Part shown: in pieces, positions 24,468-34,200 of the stretch
Position numbering within the stretch: the stretch's first letter is position 1
How the letters are laid out: each line of letters begins with the position of its first letter
Assembly: GCF_003726035.1 (NCBI RefSeq)
Contig: NZ_QICD01000003.1
Location: forward strand, 62,001 to 126,000
Direction of reading: 5' to 3'
From: Paraeggerthella hongkongensis
GTDB lineage: Bacteria > Actinomycetota > Coriobacteriia > Coriobacteriales > Eggerthellaceae
DNA: 64,000 nucleotides
The notes under the pieces: model-generated
Databases searched by the model: none
Told to the model about the DNA's origin: nothing
The model's input: the letters and a program-made list of their open reading frames with translations, nothing else
Translations under genes and position numbers: made by a program

Positions 24468-25007
24468 TTATCGAACCCGAGGATCGAGCGAAGTCTCCCC
24501 CGGCTTCGCGCCGGAAGCAACCGCCTGATCGTAATCGCGAAGCGCCTGGATGCGCGCGAGGGGGTCGCAGCGCTCGAACATGGTCACGCCGTCCAGGTGG
24601 TCCAGCTCATGCTGCAGGCAGCGGCCCAGGAGGCCGTCGCCTTCGATCTCCCATTCCTCGCCGTCCAGGTCGAAGAAGCGCACGCGCGCCCACGACGGTC
24701 GGGCGATGGGCACGGAGATGCCGGGTATGGACAGGCAGCCTTCCCCTTCGACAACGACCTCGCCCTTCGTCTCCACCAGCACCGGGTTCACCAGCACCAG
24801 GGGATTCTGCTCGTCGGACTCGTCGCAGTCGATGACCACCAGGCGCTTGGTCACGCCCACCTGCGGCGCGGCAAGGCCGCAACCGGAATTCTTGTACATG
24901 GTCTTCACCATTTGCTTGGCCAAGCGCTTCAGGCTTTTGTCCCCAAGATCGCACGGCTCGCACGGCTGGTTCAAAATGGGATTGGGAGATTGCACAACAG
25001 TAATCAC
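24468..25007 (-). CDS. def: Peptide deformylase
   Basis: A 179-residue metallohydrolase with the three deformylase motifs: GCGLAAPQVG (motif 1), EGCLSIPG (motif 2, metal-ligand Cys) and QHELDHLDG (motif 3, HExxH-type with the catalytic Glu). It removes the N-formyl group added through Fmt, encoded next. The start is taken as GTG 25007, ten bases after AAGGA, giving the family-like N-terminus ITVVQSPNPILN; another in-frame GTG four codons upstream sits too close to the ribosome site. First gene of the operon. The 263-bp gap to the SPFH gene shows no clear structure. Confidence 0.95.
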   Translation of the reverse strand: MITVVQSPNPILNQPCEPCDLGDKSLKRLAKQMVKTMYKNSGCGLAAPQVGVTKRLVVIDCDESDEQNPLVLVNPVLVETKGEVVVEGEGCLSIPGISVPIARPSWARVRFFDLDGEEWEIEGDGLLGRCLQHELDHLDGVTMFERCDPLARIQALRDYDQAVASGAKPGETSLDPRVR

Positions 25008-25270
25008 GATCAGCACGTCCTTTTGGTATCCACGCACGCGACGCTTAAAGCGCCGCGAAACAAAATTCTGGCAAGCATTGTCCGCAATCGCTTCGCCCTT
25101 GTCCAGCGGCTTGCCGAAAGATCCATAAAACGCGAGGTGAGAAGCGCAAGAGACCGAACTTGACGACCGTTCGCCGCAAGCGGCGGGCAGCCGATGAAAA
25201 GCGCCGCTCGACACGCGCCGCATCGCAGCGCGCTCGAACGGCGCTTCAAGCGCTTTTGAGCGTTCGGGCC

Positions 25271-26209
25271 CTACTCCGTACGAGCAGAATCCTCGCCGTC
25301 CACGACGATCTCTTTGAGCGAAGCCGCCAATCCGGCAAGGCCCTGGATATCAGAGGGGATGATGAGCTTCGTGGAGCGTCCGTCCGCCACTTTCTTGAGC
25401 GCCTCGAAAGCTTGCAGGGTCAAAACGGCGTTGTCGGCGCCCGCTTCCCGCACCGCGCGGATGCCGTCGGCCGTCGCCTGCTGCACGTTCTTGATAGCCT
25501 CCGCCTCGCCCTCGGCCTCGCGGATCTGCTTCTCCTTCTCGGCCTCGGCAGCCAAGATGACGGTCTGCTTCTCGGCTTCGGCGGAAAGAATCTGCGCCTG
25601 CTTCTTTCCCTCGGCGATGGTGATGGCGGCCTGCTTCTCGCCCTCGGCCAAAAGCACCGCCTCGCGCTTCTCGCGCTCGGCCTTCATCTGCTTTTCCATA
25701 GCCTGCTGAATGGCTGCCGGCGGCGTGATGTTCTTGACCTCCACGCGGTTGACCTTGATGCCCCAGGCGTCGGTGGCCTCGTCAAGGATGGAGCGCATCT
25801 TCGCGTTGATGGTGTCGCGCGAGGTGAGCGTGGTATCCAGGTCAAGATCGCCGATGATGTTGCGCAACGTGGTAGCCGACAGGTTCTCGATGGCGACGAT
25901 GGGATTCTCCACGCCGTAGCAGTACAGCTTCGGGTCCATGATCTTGAAGAACACCACCGTGTCGATGGACATGGTCACGTTGTCCTTCGTGATGACGGGT
26001 TGCGGCGGGAAATCGAACACCTGCTCTTTGAGCGAAACGTAGGGGCGCACGCGGTCGATGAAGGGAATCTTCACATGCAACCCGTTGTTCCAGGTAGTCA
26101 GGTACGAGCCCAGGCGCTCCACGATAGCGGCCTCGGCCTGCGGCACGATCTTGATGCACGTGACCGAGAACAGAACCAGAATCACAACAAGCACGATAAG
26201 GAAGATCAT
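25271..26209 (-). CDS. SPFH/band-7 (stomatin/prohibitin-like) membrane protein
   Basis: A 312-residue protein with one N-terminal membrane helix (IFLIVLVVILVLFSVTCI), an SPFH domain (residues ~20-185: VPQAEAAIVERLGSYL, NVTMSIDTVVFFKIMDP, GIKVNRVEVKNITPP) and a long Ala/Glu/Lys-rich coiled coil (~185-265). It is similar to E. coli QmcA. It is translationally coupled (ATGA) to an NfeD-type protein, the classical partner, and the two are thought to form membrane microdomain scaffolds. The precise function is unknown. Confidence 0.92.
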   Translation of the reverse strand: MIFLIVLVVILVLFSVTCIKIVPQAEAAIVERLGSYLTTWNNGLHVKIPFIDRVRPYVSLKEQVFDFPPQPVITKDNVTMSIDTVVFFKIMDPKLYCYGVENPIVAIENLSATTLRNIIGDLDLDTTLTSRDTINAKMRSILDEATDAWGIKVNRVEVKNITPPAAIQQAMEKQMKAEREKREAVLLAEGEKQAAITIAEGKKQAQILSAEAEKQTVILAAEAEKEKQIREAEGEAEAIKNVQQATADGIRAVREAGADNAVLTLQAFEALKKVADGRSTKLIIPSDIQGLAGLAASLKEIVVDGEDSARTE

Positions 26210-26634
26210 GGGAGTTTCCTTTCAACGATGAGTTTGACGCTTTCTTGCGCGACCACGACAACGTTTTGGCCAACGGGCAGGGGCTCGCCGCTTGCAGAGC
26301 AGGCGGCCCAAGTCATGTGATCGGACGTTTCAACGCGCCCGACCAGGCGATCGTTGTCGATAGCCTCGCACACGACGGCAACCTGGCCGACCAGCGTCGG
26401 CTCCTTGGAATCGCCGCGATTGCGGTACTTCATAAACACGGGTCGAAGAGCCACAAGACACACGACGGAAACGACCAAAAAGACGATAACCTGCACGACA
26501 GCATCGACGCCAAGCAGGTTCGCGGCGAACGCCACCAGCGCGCCGACAACGAACCACAGGGTGATGAGGCCCAGCGAAACAACCTCGACAAGGGCCATCG
26601 CCGCTGCGATGCCCAACCATACGAAGGGGCTCAT
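26206..26634 (-). CDS. NfeD-family membrane protein
   Basis: A 142-residue short NfeD: two or three membrane segments (FVWLGIAAAMALVEVVSLGLITLW, then VVQVIVFLVVSVVCLVALRPVFMKY) followed by a C-terminal OB-fold (LVGQVAVVCEAIDNDRLVGRVE...GEPLPVGQNVVVVAQE). It lacks the serine-protease domain of long NfeD proteins. The start ATG at 26634 has AGGAG upstream. Its stop overlaps the SPFH gene start. Partnership with the SPFH protein is established for the family. Confidence 0.92.
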   Translation of the reverse strand: MSPFVWLGIAAAMALVEVVSLGLITLWFVVGALVAFAANLLGVDAVVQVIVFLVVSVVCLVALRPVFMKYRNRGDSKEPTLVGQVAVVCEAIDNDRLVGRVETSDHMTWAACSASGEPLPVGQNVVVVAQESVKLIVERKLP

Positions 26635-26722
26635 ACGGTAGCTCCTTTCTCCTTGTTCGAGTATACACCATCCGCTGCACGACGGCATGATGCGCAGCGG
26701 ACTCGAAACCGAACGGTTGCGC

Positions 26723-28579
26723 CTACACGTGCGCGGCGCGGCGACGCGTCAGGTCCTGCTGCATGGCGGCCACGGCTTCGAACAACATCTCGTATTCATC
26801 GGCCGGAAGACGCGATGGATCGGAAAGCTGGGCCTTGAGCGCGGCCACGGCATCTTCCGCGTCGCCTATGGACAGCTCCTCCACCAGGAAAGACGCCAAA
26901 CGGCCCTCGTCCTCCACAGCGCTTTCGGCGCCAGCGGTCAATATGCCGGTCGCAGCGGGCAGCACGCGCGCGACCTCGCTGACCAGCCGCGCGGGCTGAG
27001 CTGCGGGATCCTCGGCCAGCGTGTCCAGCATGCTCTGCGCGATCGTAGCGTGCGCGGGCTCGTGCCACTGCGTTTGCGCGAGCGCGTCGGCATGCAGCAA
27101 GCCCAAGTCGGGTCGGGACGCGATCAGGGCGAGCAGCTGGCGTTCGAAGCGACGCCGGTTGACCTCCGGCTGAGGAAGTCGCTCGCGCCGCGGCTGCGGA
27201 ACTCGCCGAGGCTCGTTGTCTGCCGCGGCATCCGCGCCCTCGGCATCGGCAGCACGCGGCGGCTTCAGCTTCCCCAGCTGATCGAGCACGTCCTCCTCGC
27301 GCGCACGGCATCTGCTGGCGATCTGCACGGCGTAGTCGCGCGCCAACATGGAGTCCTTGATGGGCGCGAGCACCGAAAGCGCGTCGGCCAAGGCGGCCGA
27401 GCGGCCTTCGGCCCGGCTCAGGTCGTGCCGCGCCAACCGGCGGTCTATGCCGTACTTGAGCAGCGGCTGCGCATGCTCGACCAGCTCTTGCAGCGCCGCG
27501 CCCCCGCGATCCGACACGAAATCAGCCGGGTCCAGATTGTCCGGCAGCGTGACGGCCGCCAGCTCGATCTTGGTGCGGCCCGCCTCCGGCGTCATGCTGT
27601 CGTCGATGAACGCCAAGGCGCGGTCGGCCGCGCGCTGCCCCGCTTCGTCACCGTCGAACAGGTAGACGATGCGATGCTGCGCATGGCGCGCGAGCAGGCG
27701 AATGTGGCGCATGGTGAGCGCCGTGCCCAGCGTGGCGACCGCGTTTCTGATGCCCGCCTCGTGCAGGGCGATCACATCGGTGTAGCCCTCGCATACGATG
27801 GCGGTGCCCGTCGACGCCATGGACGCCTTCGCCTTCTCCATGCCGTACAGCACCTGCGACTTGTGGAACAGCGGCGTTTCCTGGGAGTTCAGGTACTTCG
27901 GCTCGCCCTTGCCCACCACGCGCCCGCCGAAAGCGATGCACTCGCCCTGCGGGTCGTTTATGGGAAACATCACGCGATTGTAGAATCGGTCGCGCAACCG
28001 GCCTCCATCGCCGGCCAGCGCCACATTAGCCTGCACCATCTCGTCGGGCTTGAACCCCTTCGCCGCCAGATGGCGCACCAGCTGCCCGCGACCCGGCGCG
28101 AAGCCCAGCCGCCACGTTTTGGGAACGTCGCCGCCAAGCCCGCGCGCGCCCAGGTAGCTGCGCGCGGCGCTCGCCTCGGGGCCGGGATTGCGCATGAGCT
28201 GCGTGTGGTAGAAATCCGCCGCTTCCTCGCACACGGCCTTGAGCCGCGCTTTCTTGCTAGAGCCCACGCTGCGCGGCCCGTCGGCGTCCGATATCTCGAT
28301 ATGCGCGCGCTCCGCCAAACGGCGCACGGCTTCGGGAAAGTTCAAATCCTCGGTTTTCATGATGAAGGAGAACACGTCGCCGCCCTCGCCGCAGCCGAAG
28401 CAGTGCCACAGCTGCGTGGCGGGATCGATCTTGAAAGAGGGGGTTTTCTCGTTGTGCAGCGGACAGCAACACCAGAAATCGCGCCCGCGCTGCTTCACGG
28501 GCGTGCGCTCGCCGATAACGGCCACCAGGTCGTTCGCCTCGCGTACCTTCTGAATGTCCTCTTCGCTGATGCCGGCCAT
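26723..28579 (-). CDS. dnaG: DNA primase DnaG
   Basis: A 618-residue primase. The zinc ribbon is CPLHNEKTPSFK...HCFGCGEGGDVF (residues ~39-70). The catalytic core carries the TOPRIM residues EGYTDVIALHE and YLFDGDEAGQRA (around residues 255-315), and GRVVGKGEPKYLNSQETPLF matches the RNA-polymerase domain. The C-terminal ~170 residues are the variable helicase-binding region, after a Pro/Arg linker. It makes RNA primers at replication forks with DnaB. The start ATG is 9 bases after the stop of a small membrane protein gene, so the two are likely co-transcribed. Confidence 0.96.
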   Translation of the reverse strand: MAGISEEDIQKVREANDLVAVIGERTPVKQRGRDFWCCCPLHNEKTPSFKIDPATQLWHCFGCGEGGDVFSFIMKTEDLNFPEAVRRLAERAHIEISDADGPRSVGSSKKARLKAVCEEAADFYHTQLMRNPGPEASAARSYLGARGLGGDVPKTWRLGFAPGRGQLVRHLAAKGFKPDEMVQANVALAGDGGRLRDRFYNRVMFPINDPQGECIAFGGRVVGKGEPKYLNSQETPLFHKSQVLYGMEKAKASMASTGTAIVCEGYTDVIALHEAGIRNAVATLGTALTMRHIRLLARHAQHRIVYLFDGDEAGQRAADRALAFIDDSMTPEAGRTKIELAAVTLPDNLDPADFVSDRGGAALQELVEHAQPLLKYGIDRRLARHDLSRAEGRSAALADALSVLAPIKDSMLARDYAVQIASRCRAREEDVLDQLGKLKPPRAADAEGADAAADNEPRRVPQPRRERLPQPEVNRRRFERQLLALIASRPDLGLLHADALAQTQWHEPAHATIAQSMLDTLAEDPAAQPARLVSEVARVLPAATGILTAGAESAVEDEGRLASFLVEELSIGDAEDAVAALKAQLSDPSRLPADEYEMLFEAVAAMQQDLTRRRAAHV

Positions 28580-28588
28580 GCGCGAACC

Positions 28589-28780
28589 CTACCTCTGCTT
28601 GTTCTGTTTGGCCAGAACGACGTTCACCAAAAACAGCAGGCCAAGCGCAAGGGACGGGCCCAGGTCCAGCAAACCGACCTCGCCCTCGCCTGCGTTCATG
28701 TACGTCATCACCAAGCTGCCCGTCATCAAGACGAAGCTCAGCACCGCGATGCCTGCGTAGATTCGCTCCCGATTCCTCAT
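28589..28780 (-). CDS. Small two-helix membrane protein upstream of dnaG
   Basis: A 63-residue protein with two hydrophobic segments (IYAGIAVLSFVLMTGSLVMTY, residues ~7-27, and GPSLALGLLFLVNVVLA, ~40-57) joined by an acidic loop, and the basic tail KQNKQR. No family recognised. The ATG at 28780 with GGAAGGG upstream was chosen; upstream in-frame codons reach into non-coding sequence. Its close spacing to dnaG suggests shared transcription rather than shared function. Confidence 0.6.
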   Translation of the reverse strand: MRNRERIYAGIAVLSFVLMTGSLVMTYMNAGEGEVGLLDLGPSLALGLLFLVNVVLAKQNKQR

Positions 28781-28937
28781 GCGCCGCCCTTCCGAGTTTT
28801 GTTTCGGACAGTATAGCGCAAGCGTGCAACCGCCGCGCGCCACCGCTCGACACGACGCCGGCGCTCTTGCAGGACCGGTGCCTGTGCAGGAACGGGGCGC
28901 TTGCAGGGCCGGCGACCTTGCAGGGCCGGCGACCTTC

Positions 28938-29079
28938 TGCCAAAACGGACGAGTTTTGCGGCGGTTTTTCGCCTTGTCGGGGCGATGCTGCTACAAGTGT
29001 TTTACATCGCACCTGATCAGAGAGGTATCGCCTGCTATTATCCTAGTTTGAGGACCAGCAAAACTCGTCCGTTTTGACA
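28938..29079. repeat. 142-bp terminal-inverted-repeat element, copy B
   Basis: This runs in the opposite orientation to copy A. It starts TGCCAAAACGGACGAGTTTT (one change from the perfect end) and ends CGTCCGTTTTGACA. It shares with copy A the blocks GCGGTTTTTCGCCTT, TTTTACATCGCACC, TTATCCTA and GAGGACCAGCAAAACTCG. It lies in the 550-bp gap 28781-29330; the remainder is GC-rich and shows only an irregular GGCCGGCGACCTT direct repeat just before the element and a possible -10 (TACAAT, 29273-29278) before the next gene. Confidence 0.9.
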
Positions 29080-29330
29080 CGGGCTCGCAAGGACGTGCGG
29101 ACGGCGGCAGCAGGCGCGCGAAAACGCGTGGGCGGCTCGTCGCGGGCGCACGAGCACGCGAAGGTGCGCGGCGCTAGCACGAAAATCTACCGGATACGCG
29201 AGCGGCCGGACGCGCGCGGACGCCCCGCCGCCGTATGCTTCACGTGAATTTCCAGGCGAGCATCAGGAAATGATACAATCGGACTCTACTATTGACGCGA
29301 TCTTCAACCTCGAATCTCGAAGGAGGACGC

Positions 29331-30560
29331 ATGAACGAACCAGCCTCCATCCCCTACCTTGCCCTCGACAAGGGCGTCGAGGCGGCCATCCTGTCCGACC
29401 GAGCCGCCGGAAGGCGGAACCCGCACGCGTTCGACGACGCGGCCATCGCGCGCCGCGAGCCGAACCCGCATGACGAGGCAACCCTTACGCGCCCCGCCTT
29501 CGCGCGCGATATCGAGAAGATCATCAACGTGCCCGCCTACAACCGCTACGCGGACAAGACGCAGGTGTTCTCGTTCATCGAAAACGACGACATCTGCCGG
29601 CGCGGGCTGCACGTGCAGCTTGTCAGCCGCATCGCGCGAAACATCGGCAGCCTGCTGGGCCTGAACTGCGACCTCATCGAGGCCATCGCGCTCGGCCACG
29701 ACGTCGGGCACACGCCGTTCGGCCATGCGGGCGAGCGGTTCCTCAACAAGTGCTACCACGCGCGAACCGGTCGCTACTTCAACCACAACGTCCACTCCGT
29801 GCGCGTGCTCGACCAGCTGTATCGGCGAAACGTCAGCCTGCAGACGCTCGACGGCGTGCTCTGCCACAATGGGGAATTCGCTCAGCAGGTGCTGCGCATG
29901 GGCGATACTGCTACGTTTTCCCAGCTAGACAACCTCGTAGAAGCCTGCAACGCCGACGAGGCAACTATCAAGACGCTGCGACCGTCCACGCTGGAAGGAT
30001 GCGTCGTGCGCGTGAGCGACATGATCGCCTACGTGGGAAAGGATCGCGCGGACGCCATCGACATGGGCGTGATCGATTCCCTTGACGTGTTCGACAGCAC
30101 GGTCATCGGCCGCGACAACGCCCGCATCATCAACAACCTGACCGTAGACATCGTGAACAACAGCTACGGATCCGACCGCATCGCCATGAGCGAAAACGTG
30201 TTCGCCGACCTCAAGCGAGCAAAACGCCAGAATTACGAGATCATCTACGAACGCGAGGGCATGGTCTTTGGAGCGGGAAACGTGGTTGAGGAGATGTTCG
30301 CGGAGCTGTACGATCGCCTGCTGAGCGACCTCAAGGCAGGAGACGAATCGTCGCCCGTGTTCAAGCACCACGTCTCGAACCTTGCAGCGAAATCTCGCAC
30401 AGTATCGGCCGAGGAATACCTAGCCACGGAGCCCAACCAAATCGTCGTGGACTACATGGCCTCGATGACCGACAGCTACTTCACGGCCTTGCATGCGCAT
30501 CTGTTCCCCAACAGCGACAAACTGGTTTTCGGGCGCGACTACTGCGCCGACTTGAGCTGA
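29331..30560 (+). CDS. dGTPase-like HD-domain nucleotide triphosphohydrolase
   Basis: A 409-residue HD-superfamily protein. The metal site is recognisable as SRIARNIGSLLGL (His/Arg region), ALGHDVGHTPFGHAGE (the HD pair) and the later SDMIAYVGKDRADAID. The fold and length resemble bacterial deoxyguanosine-triphosphate triphosphohydrolases, which release deoxynucleoside and tripolyphosphate; exact nucleotide preference is not predictable. Translation starts at ATG 29331 after AGGAGG. The phosphodiesterase gene follows 16 bases later. Confidence 0.85.
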   Translation: MNEPASIPYLALDKGVEAAILSDRAAGRRNPHAFDDAAIARREPNPHDEATLTRPAFARDIEKIINVPAYNRYADKTQVFSFIENDDICRRGLHVQLVSRIARNIGSLLGLNCDLIEAIALGHDVGHTPFGHAGERFLNKCYHARTGRYFNHNVHSVRVLDQLYRRNVSLQTLDGVLCHNGEFAQQVLRMGDTATFSQLDNLVEACNADEATIKTLRPSTLEGCVVRVSDMIAYVGKDRADAIDMGVIDSLDVFDSTVIGRDNARIINNLTVDIVNNSYGSDRIAMSENVFADLKRAKRQNYEIIYEREGMVFGAGNVVEEMFAELYDRLLSDLKAGDESSPVFKHHVSNLAAKSRTVSAEEYLATEPNQIVVDYMASMTDSYFTALHAHLFPNSDKLVFGRDYCADLS

Positions 30561-30576
30561 ATCGAAAGGACGCCCC

Positions 30577-31122
30577 ATGAAGCTTGTCATCGCATCCGAT
30601 CTGCACGGTTCGGCCGCCGCCGTGCGAACGCTTGCCACGCGCATTGAAGAGGAGGCGCCGGATCGCATCGTTTTGCTGGGAGATCTCCTCTACCACGGGC
30701 CCCGCAACGACCTGCCGCAAGGCTACGCGCCCAAAGAGGCGCTTGCCATACTGAACGGGATGGCGGATTCCATCGTAGCCGTGCGCGGAAACTGCGATGC
30801 GGAAGTCGACCAGATGGTGCTCGATTTTCCCTGTATGGCCGACTATGCGCTGATCGAAGCAGATGGGCGTCTGCTGTACTGCACGCACGGCCACCTGCCC
30901 GGAAAATCCCCCGACGACGCTCCGGCGCTGCCGAAGGGATCGGCGTTCCTTTCGGGCCACACGCACGCCAAAACCCTCGAGGAACGCAACGGGGTGCTGT
31001 TCGTCAATCCCGGCAGCACCTCTATTCCCAAAGACGGAAGCGCCAGCTACGCCGTATACGATCAGGGGAAGTTCACGCTCAAAAGCCTCGAGGGGGAAAC
31101 GATCCGCGAGCAACGCCGGTAA
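30577..31122 (+). CDS. yfcE: YfcE-type metallophosphodiesterase
   Basis: A 181-residue calcineurin-like phosphoesterase with all family motifs: SDLHGS, LLGDLLYHGPRND, VRGNCD, THGH and SGHTH, then NPGSTSIPKDG. Length and motifs match E. coli YfcE, a manganese-dependent phosphodiesterase whose natural substrate is unclear. It lies 16 bases after the HD-hydrolase gene, so both probably form a two-gene operon in nucleotide or phosphate metabolism. Confidence 0.9.
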   Translation: MKLVIASDLHGSAAAVRTLATRIEEEAPDRIVLLGDLLYHGPRNDLPQGYAPKEALAILNGMADSIVAVRGNCDAEVDQMVLDFPCMADYALIEADGRLLYCTHGHLPGKSPDDAPALPKGSAFLSGHTHAKTLEERNGVLFVNPGSTSIPKDGSASYAVYDQGKFTLKSLEGETIREQRR

Positions 31123-31209
31123 ACCGACAAGGCAGAAGGCGAAGCGAGAGACGGCGCGGCGCGCAACCCCGGCAGCGCCCGCATCCCGCTTCGCCTCGCA
31201 CTCCGCCCG

Positions 31210-34200
31210 TTACGACACTCGACCTCGATCCACCGTGTACGTCGCGTCGGCCACCGAAGCCGTCGATGCACGGTGGCTCACCAGCACGATGGTCTTTCCC
31301 TCGCGGCCGTCAAGCAGCGCTTTGAGCACAGCCGCTTCGTTCAAGCTGTCAAGGTTCGACGTCGGCTCGTCCAACAGCACGAACGGCGCATCGTGCAAAA
31401 ACACGCGCGCCAGGCCGATGCGCTGGCGCTCGCCTCCTGACAGCGTATCGCCCAATTCGCCTACCGGCGTATCCAAACCCTGGGGAAGCCGCTCGACCAG
31501 GCTGGTCAACGACGCTTTGTCGCATGCCGCTTGCAGTTCGTCCTCCGTCGCATCCGGCTTCGCAAGCATGATGTTGTCCCGCACGGAGCCTGCGAACAGG
31601 TGGGTTTCCTGGGTCATGTAGCCCTGCAGCGCACGCAGGCTTTCCGTGTTCACGCGGCGCACGTCGGTGCCGGACACCTCCACCACGCCGCGGGTCGCAT
31701 CCCAAAAGCGCATGAACAGCTTGCACAGGGTCGACTTGCCCGATCCGCTCCTGCCGGCCAAGTGCACGATCGATCCCGGCTCGATGCGCACGTCCACGTT
31801 GTCGAGCACCGCGACGTCTCCGTAGGAAAAGTCCACGCCACGAGCGCTTGCGCCCAAGAACTCCGACACGTCCGCACCGTCGAGCACGTCGTCGGTCTGA
31901 GGACGCTCGTCCAAAAGATCGAGAACCCGCGCGCCGCTGGCCAGCGTCTGCTGCAGCGTCGAGCCCAGGTTCGCCACCGCGATCACCGGCCCGAACGACG
32001 ACATGAGCGCAGACGAGGCGACGATGGCGGCACCCGGAGAGAGCTGGCCCTTCGCCACCAGCGTACCCGCAGCCAGCACCATGACAACGTCGAGCGCCAG
32101 CACAAGCGCGTTCACGCCCGCCAAAGCGACCGAAGCGCGCCCCTTGAGGCGAACCTCATCGCACTCCAACAGCTTCGTGCGCTCAGCCAGCTCGCGCACG
32201 CGATCGCCCGCCCGCCCGAACTGGAGCGTTTCGCGCAGTCCGCGCAAGCTGTCCAGCACGAACGCGTTCATCGACCCCAGCCCCTCGCGCACCGCCTGAC
32301 CGCTTTCTCCGGCGGCGAGCGACGACACGAACGGAGCCACGACGCCCACCAGCGCATACGAAGCCAAAGCCAAAACGCCCAGCAACGGCGAGAACCAGCC
32401 GATGAACGCCGCCATGCCCAAGGACACCAGCAGCGCGATCAGCGCAGGCGACAGCGTATGCGCGTAGAAAACCTCCAGGAGCTCGATGTCCGACGTGACA
32501 AGCGACACAAGATCGCCTTTGTCGCGGCCCTCGAGCTTCGCCGGCGCCAGACGTCGCAGCGCAGCGAACACCTTGTCGCGCACGAGCGCAAGCAGCTTGA
32601 AAGCAAGATAGTGGTTGCACAACTGCTCGCCGTAACGCAAAGGGCCGCGCGCAACGCCGCACACCGCCACCAGGACCAACGCCGTCCCAAGCCCCACGCC
32701 CTGCGGCAGCCCCGCCGCATCGGCCAGCGCGAACGCAGCCAGAACCGTAAGGAAAATGGCAGCGCCGAAGCCCAGCACGCCCAGCACCGCCGCCAGCACC
32801 ATCCACGGAAGCAGCGGTTTCACCAGGCCCACAAGCCGCATCATCACGGCCAGGTGAGAACGGCGCGGCGCAGTTGCGAACGAAGAAGCGGCCGATGACG
32901 GCGTATCTTCCGCACTCGAGGGCGTTGCTTCCCCGCCTTCGGCATCGCCCGCACCGTCATCCCCGTTCGCACGCGAAGCTTCGCCTTCGCTCGCGCTGGC
33001 GAACCTCTCCAATGAAATCTGCTGGCGCCACAAACGTGCGAACGCGCCGTCACGCGCCAGCAGTTCGCCGCATGCGCCCGATTCGGACACGCGGCCATCG
33101 TCGAGGACGTAGATGCGGTCGGCCGACGCCACGGCGGACAGCCGGTGCGTGATCATGATGACGGTTTTTTCGCGCGCAAGGGCATGCACCACGTGCACGA
33201 TGGCGCGCTCGCTTTCGGCATCGACGTTCGACGTCGCCTCGTCGAACACGTACACGGGCGTATCGTGCAGAAGGGCGCGCGCCAAAGCCAAGCGCTGCCG
33301 CTGCCCGCCGGAGAAGTTCGATCCCTGCTCGGCTACAGGAGCGTCGAGCCCACCCGCCGCGCGCACGAACCCGTCGGCTCGACAACGCTCGAGCACCGCC
33401 CACATTTCAGCATCGCTTGCCTGCGGGTCGGCCATGAGCAGGTTCGATCGCACGGATCCTTTGAACAGGTAGCTTGCATACGAAACCACGGTCACGGTGC
33501 GCGCCGCCGATGCTTGCGACACGCAGCCGAGCGGCACCCCGGCCAGCTCGACCTCCCCGGTGAATCCCGCGTTGCGTCCGCACAGAACGCCCGCGAGCGT
33601 CGACTTGCCCGATCCGCTTTCTCCCACGATGCCCGTGAACGACCCTGCTGGAGCGTCGAAATCCACGTCCGAGAGAACCGTTCGCTCGCCGTCGTACGAA
33701 TACCCCACGCGACGGCATGTCACGCCCGCCTGTTCCGATTCGACGACCCGCGACCCTCGAGCCGTCTCCGGCGCATCCAGAATGGAGAACATCTTGTCGG
33801 CGGCGGCCATGCCGTTCATCGCCGTATGGAAGAACGACCCCAAGGTGCGCAACGGAATGAAGAACTCGGCCGACAGGAAGATCACCGAAAACGCCGCGAA
33901 TAACGGAATCTCCCCGTTCGCGAACTGCACGAGCGCAACCACGATGCCCACCGCCGCGCCGCCGTACGCGAACACGTCCATCACCGTAACCGAATTGAGC
34001 TGCATGCGCAGAAGGCGCATGGTAGCGCGGCGAAACGTCTCGGCTTCGTCGTTCATCAAGCGATGACGCTCCTCATCGGCCCGGTATATCTTGAGCGTGG
34101 TCAGCCCCTGCAAGTTCTCCAAGAACGATTCGCCCAGATCAGTGTACGCGCCCCAGTACTGGCGCATGGCGCGCTTGGCGATCCTCTGCACCGCGACGAT

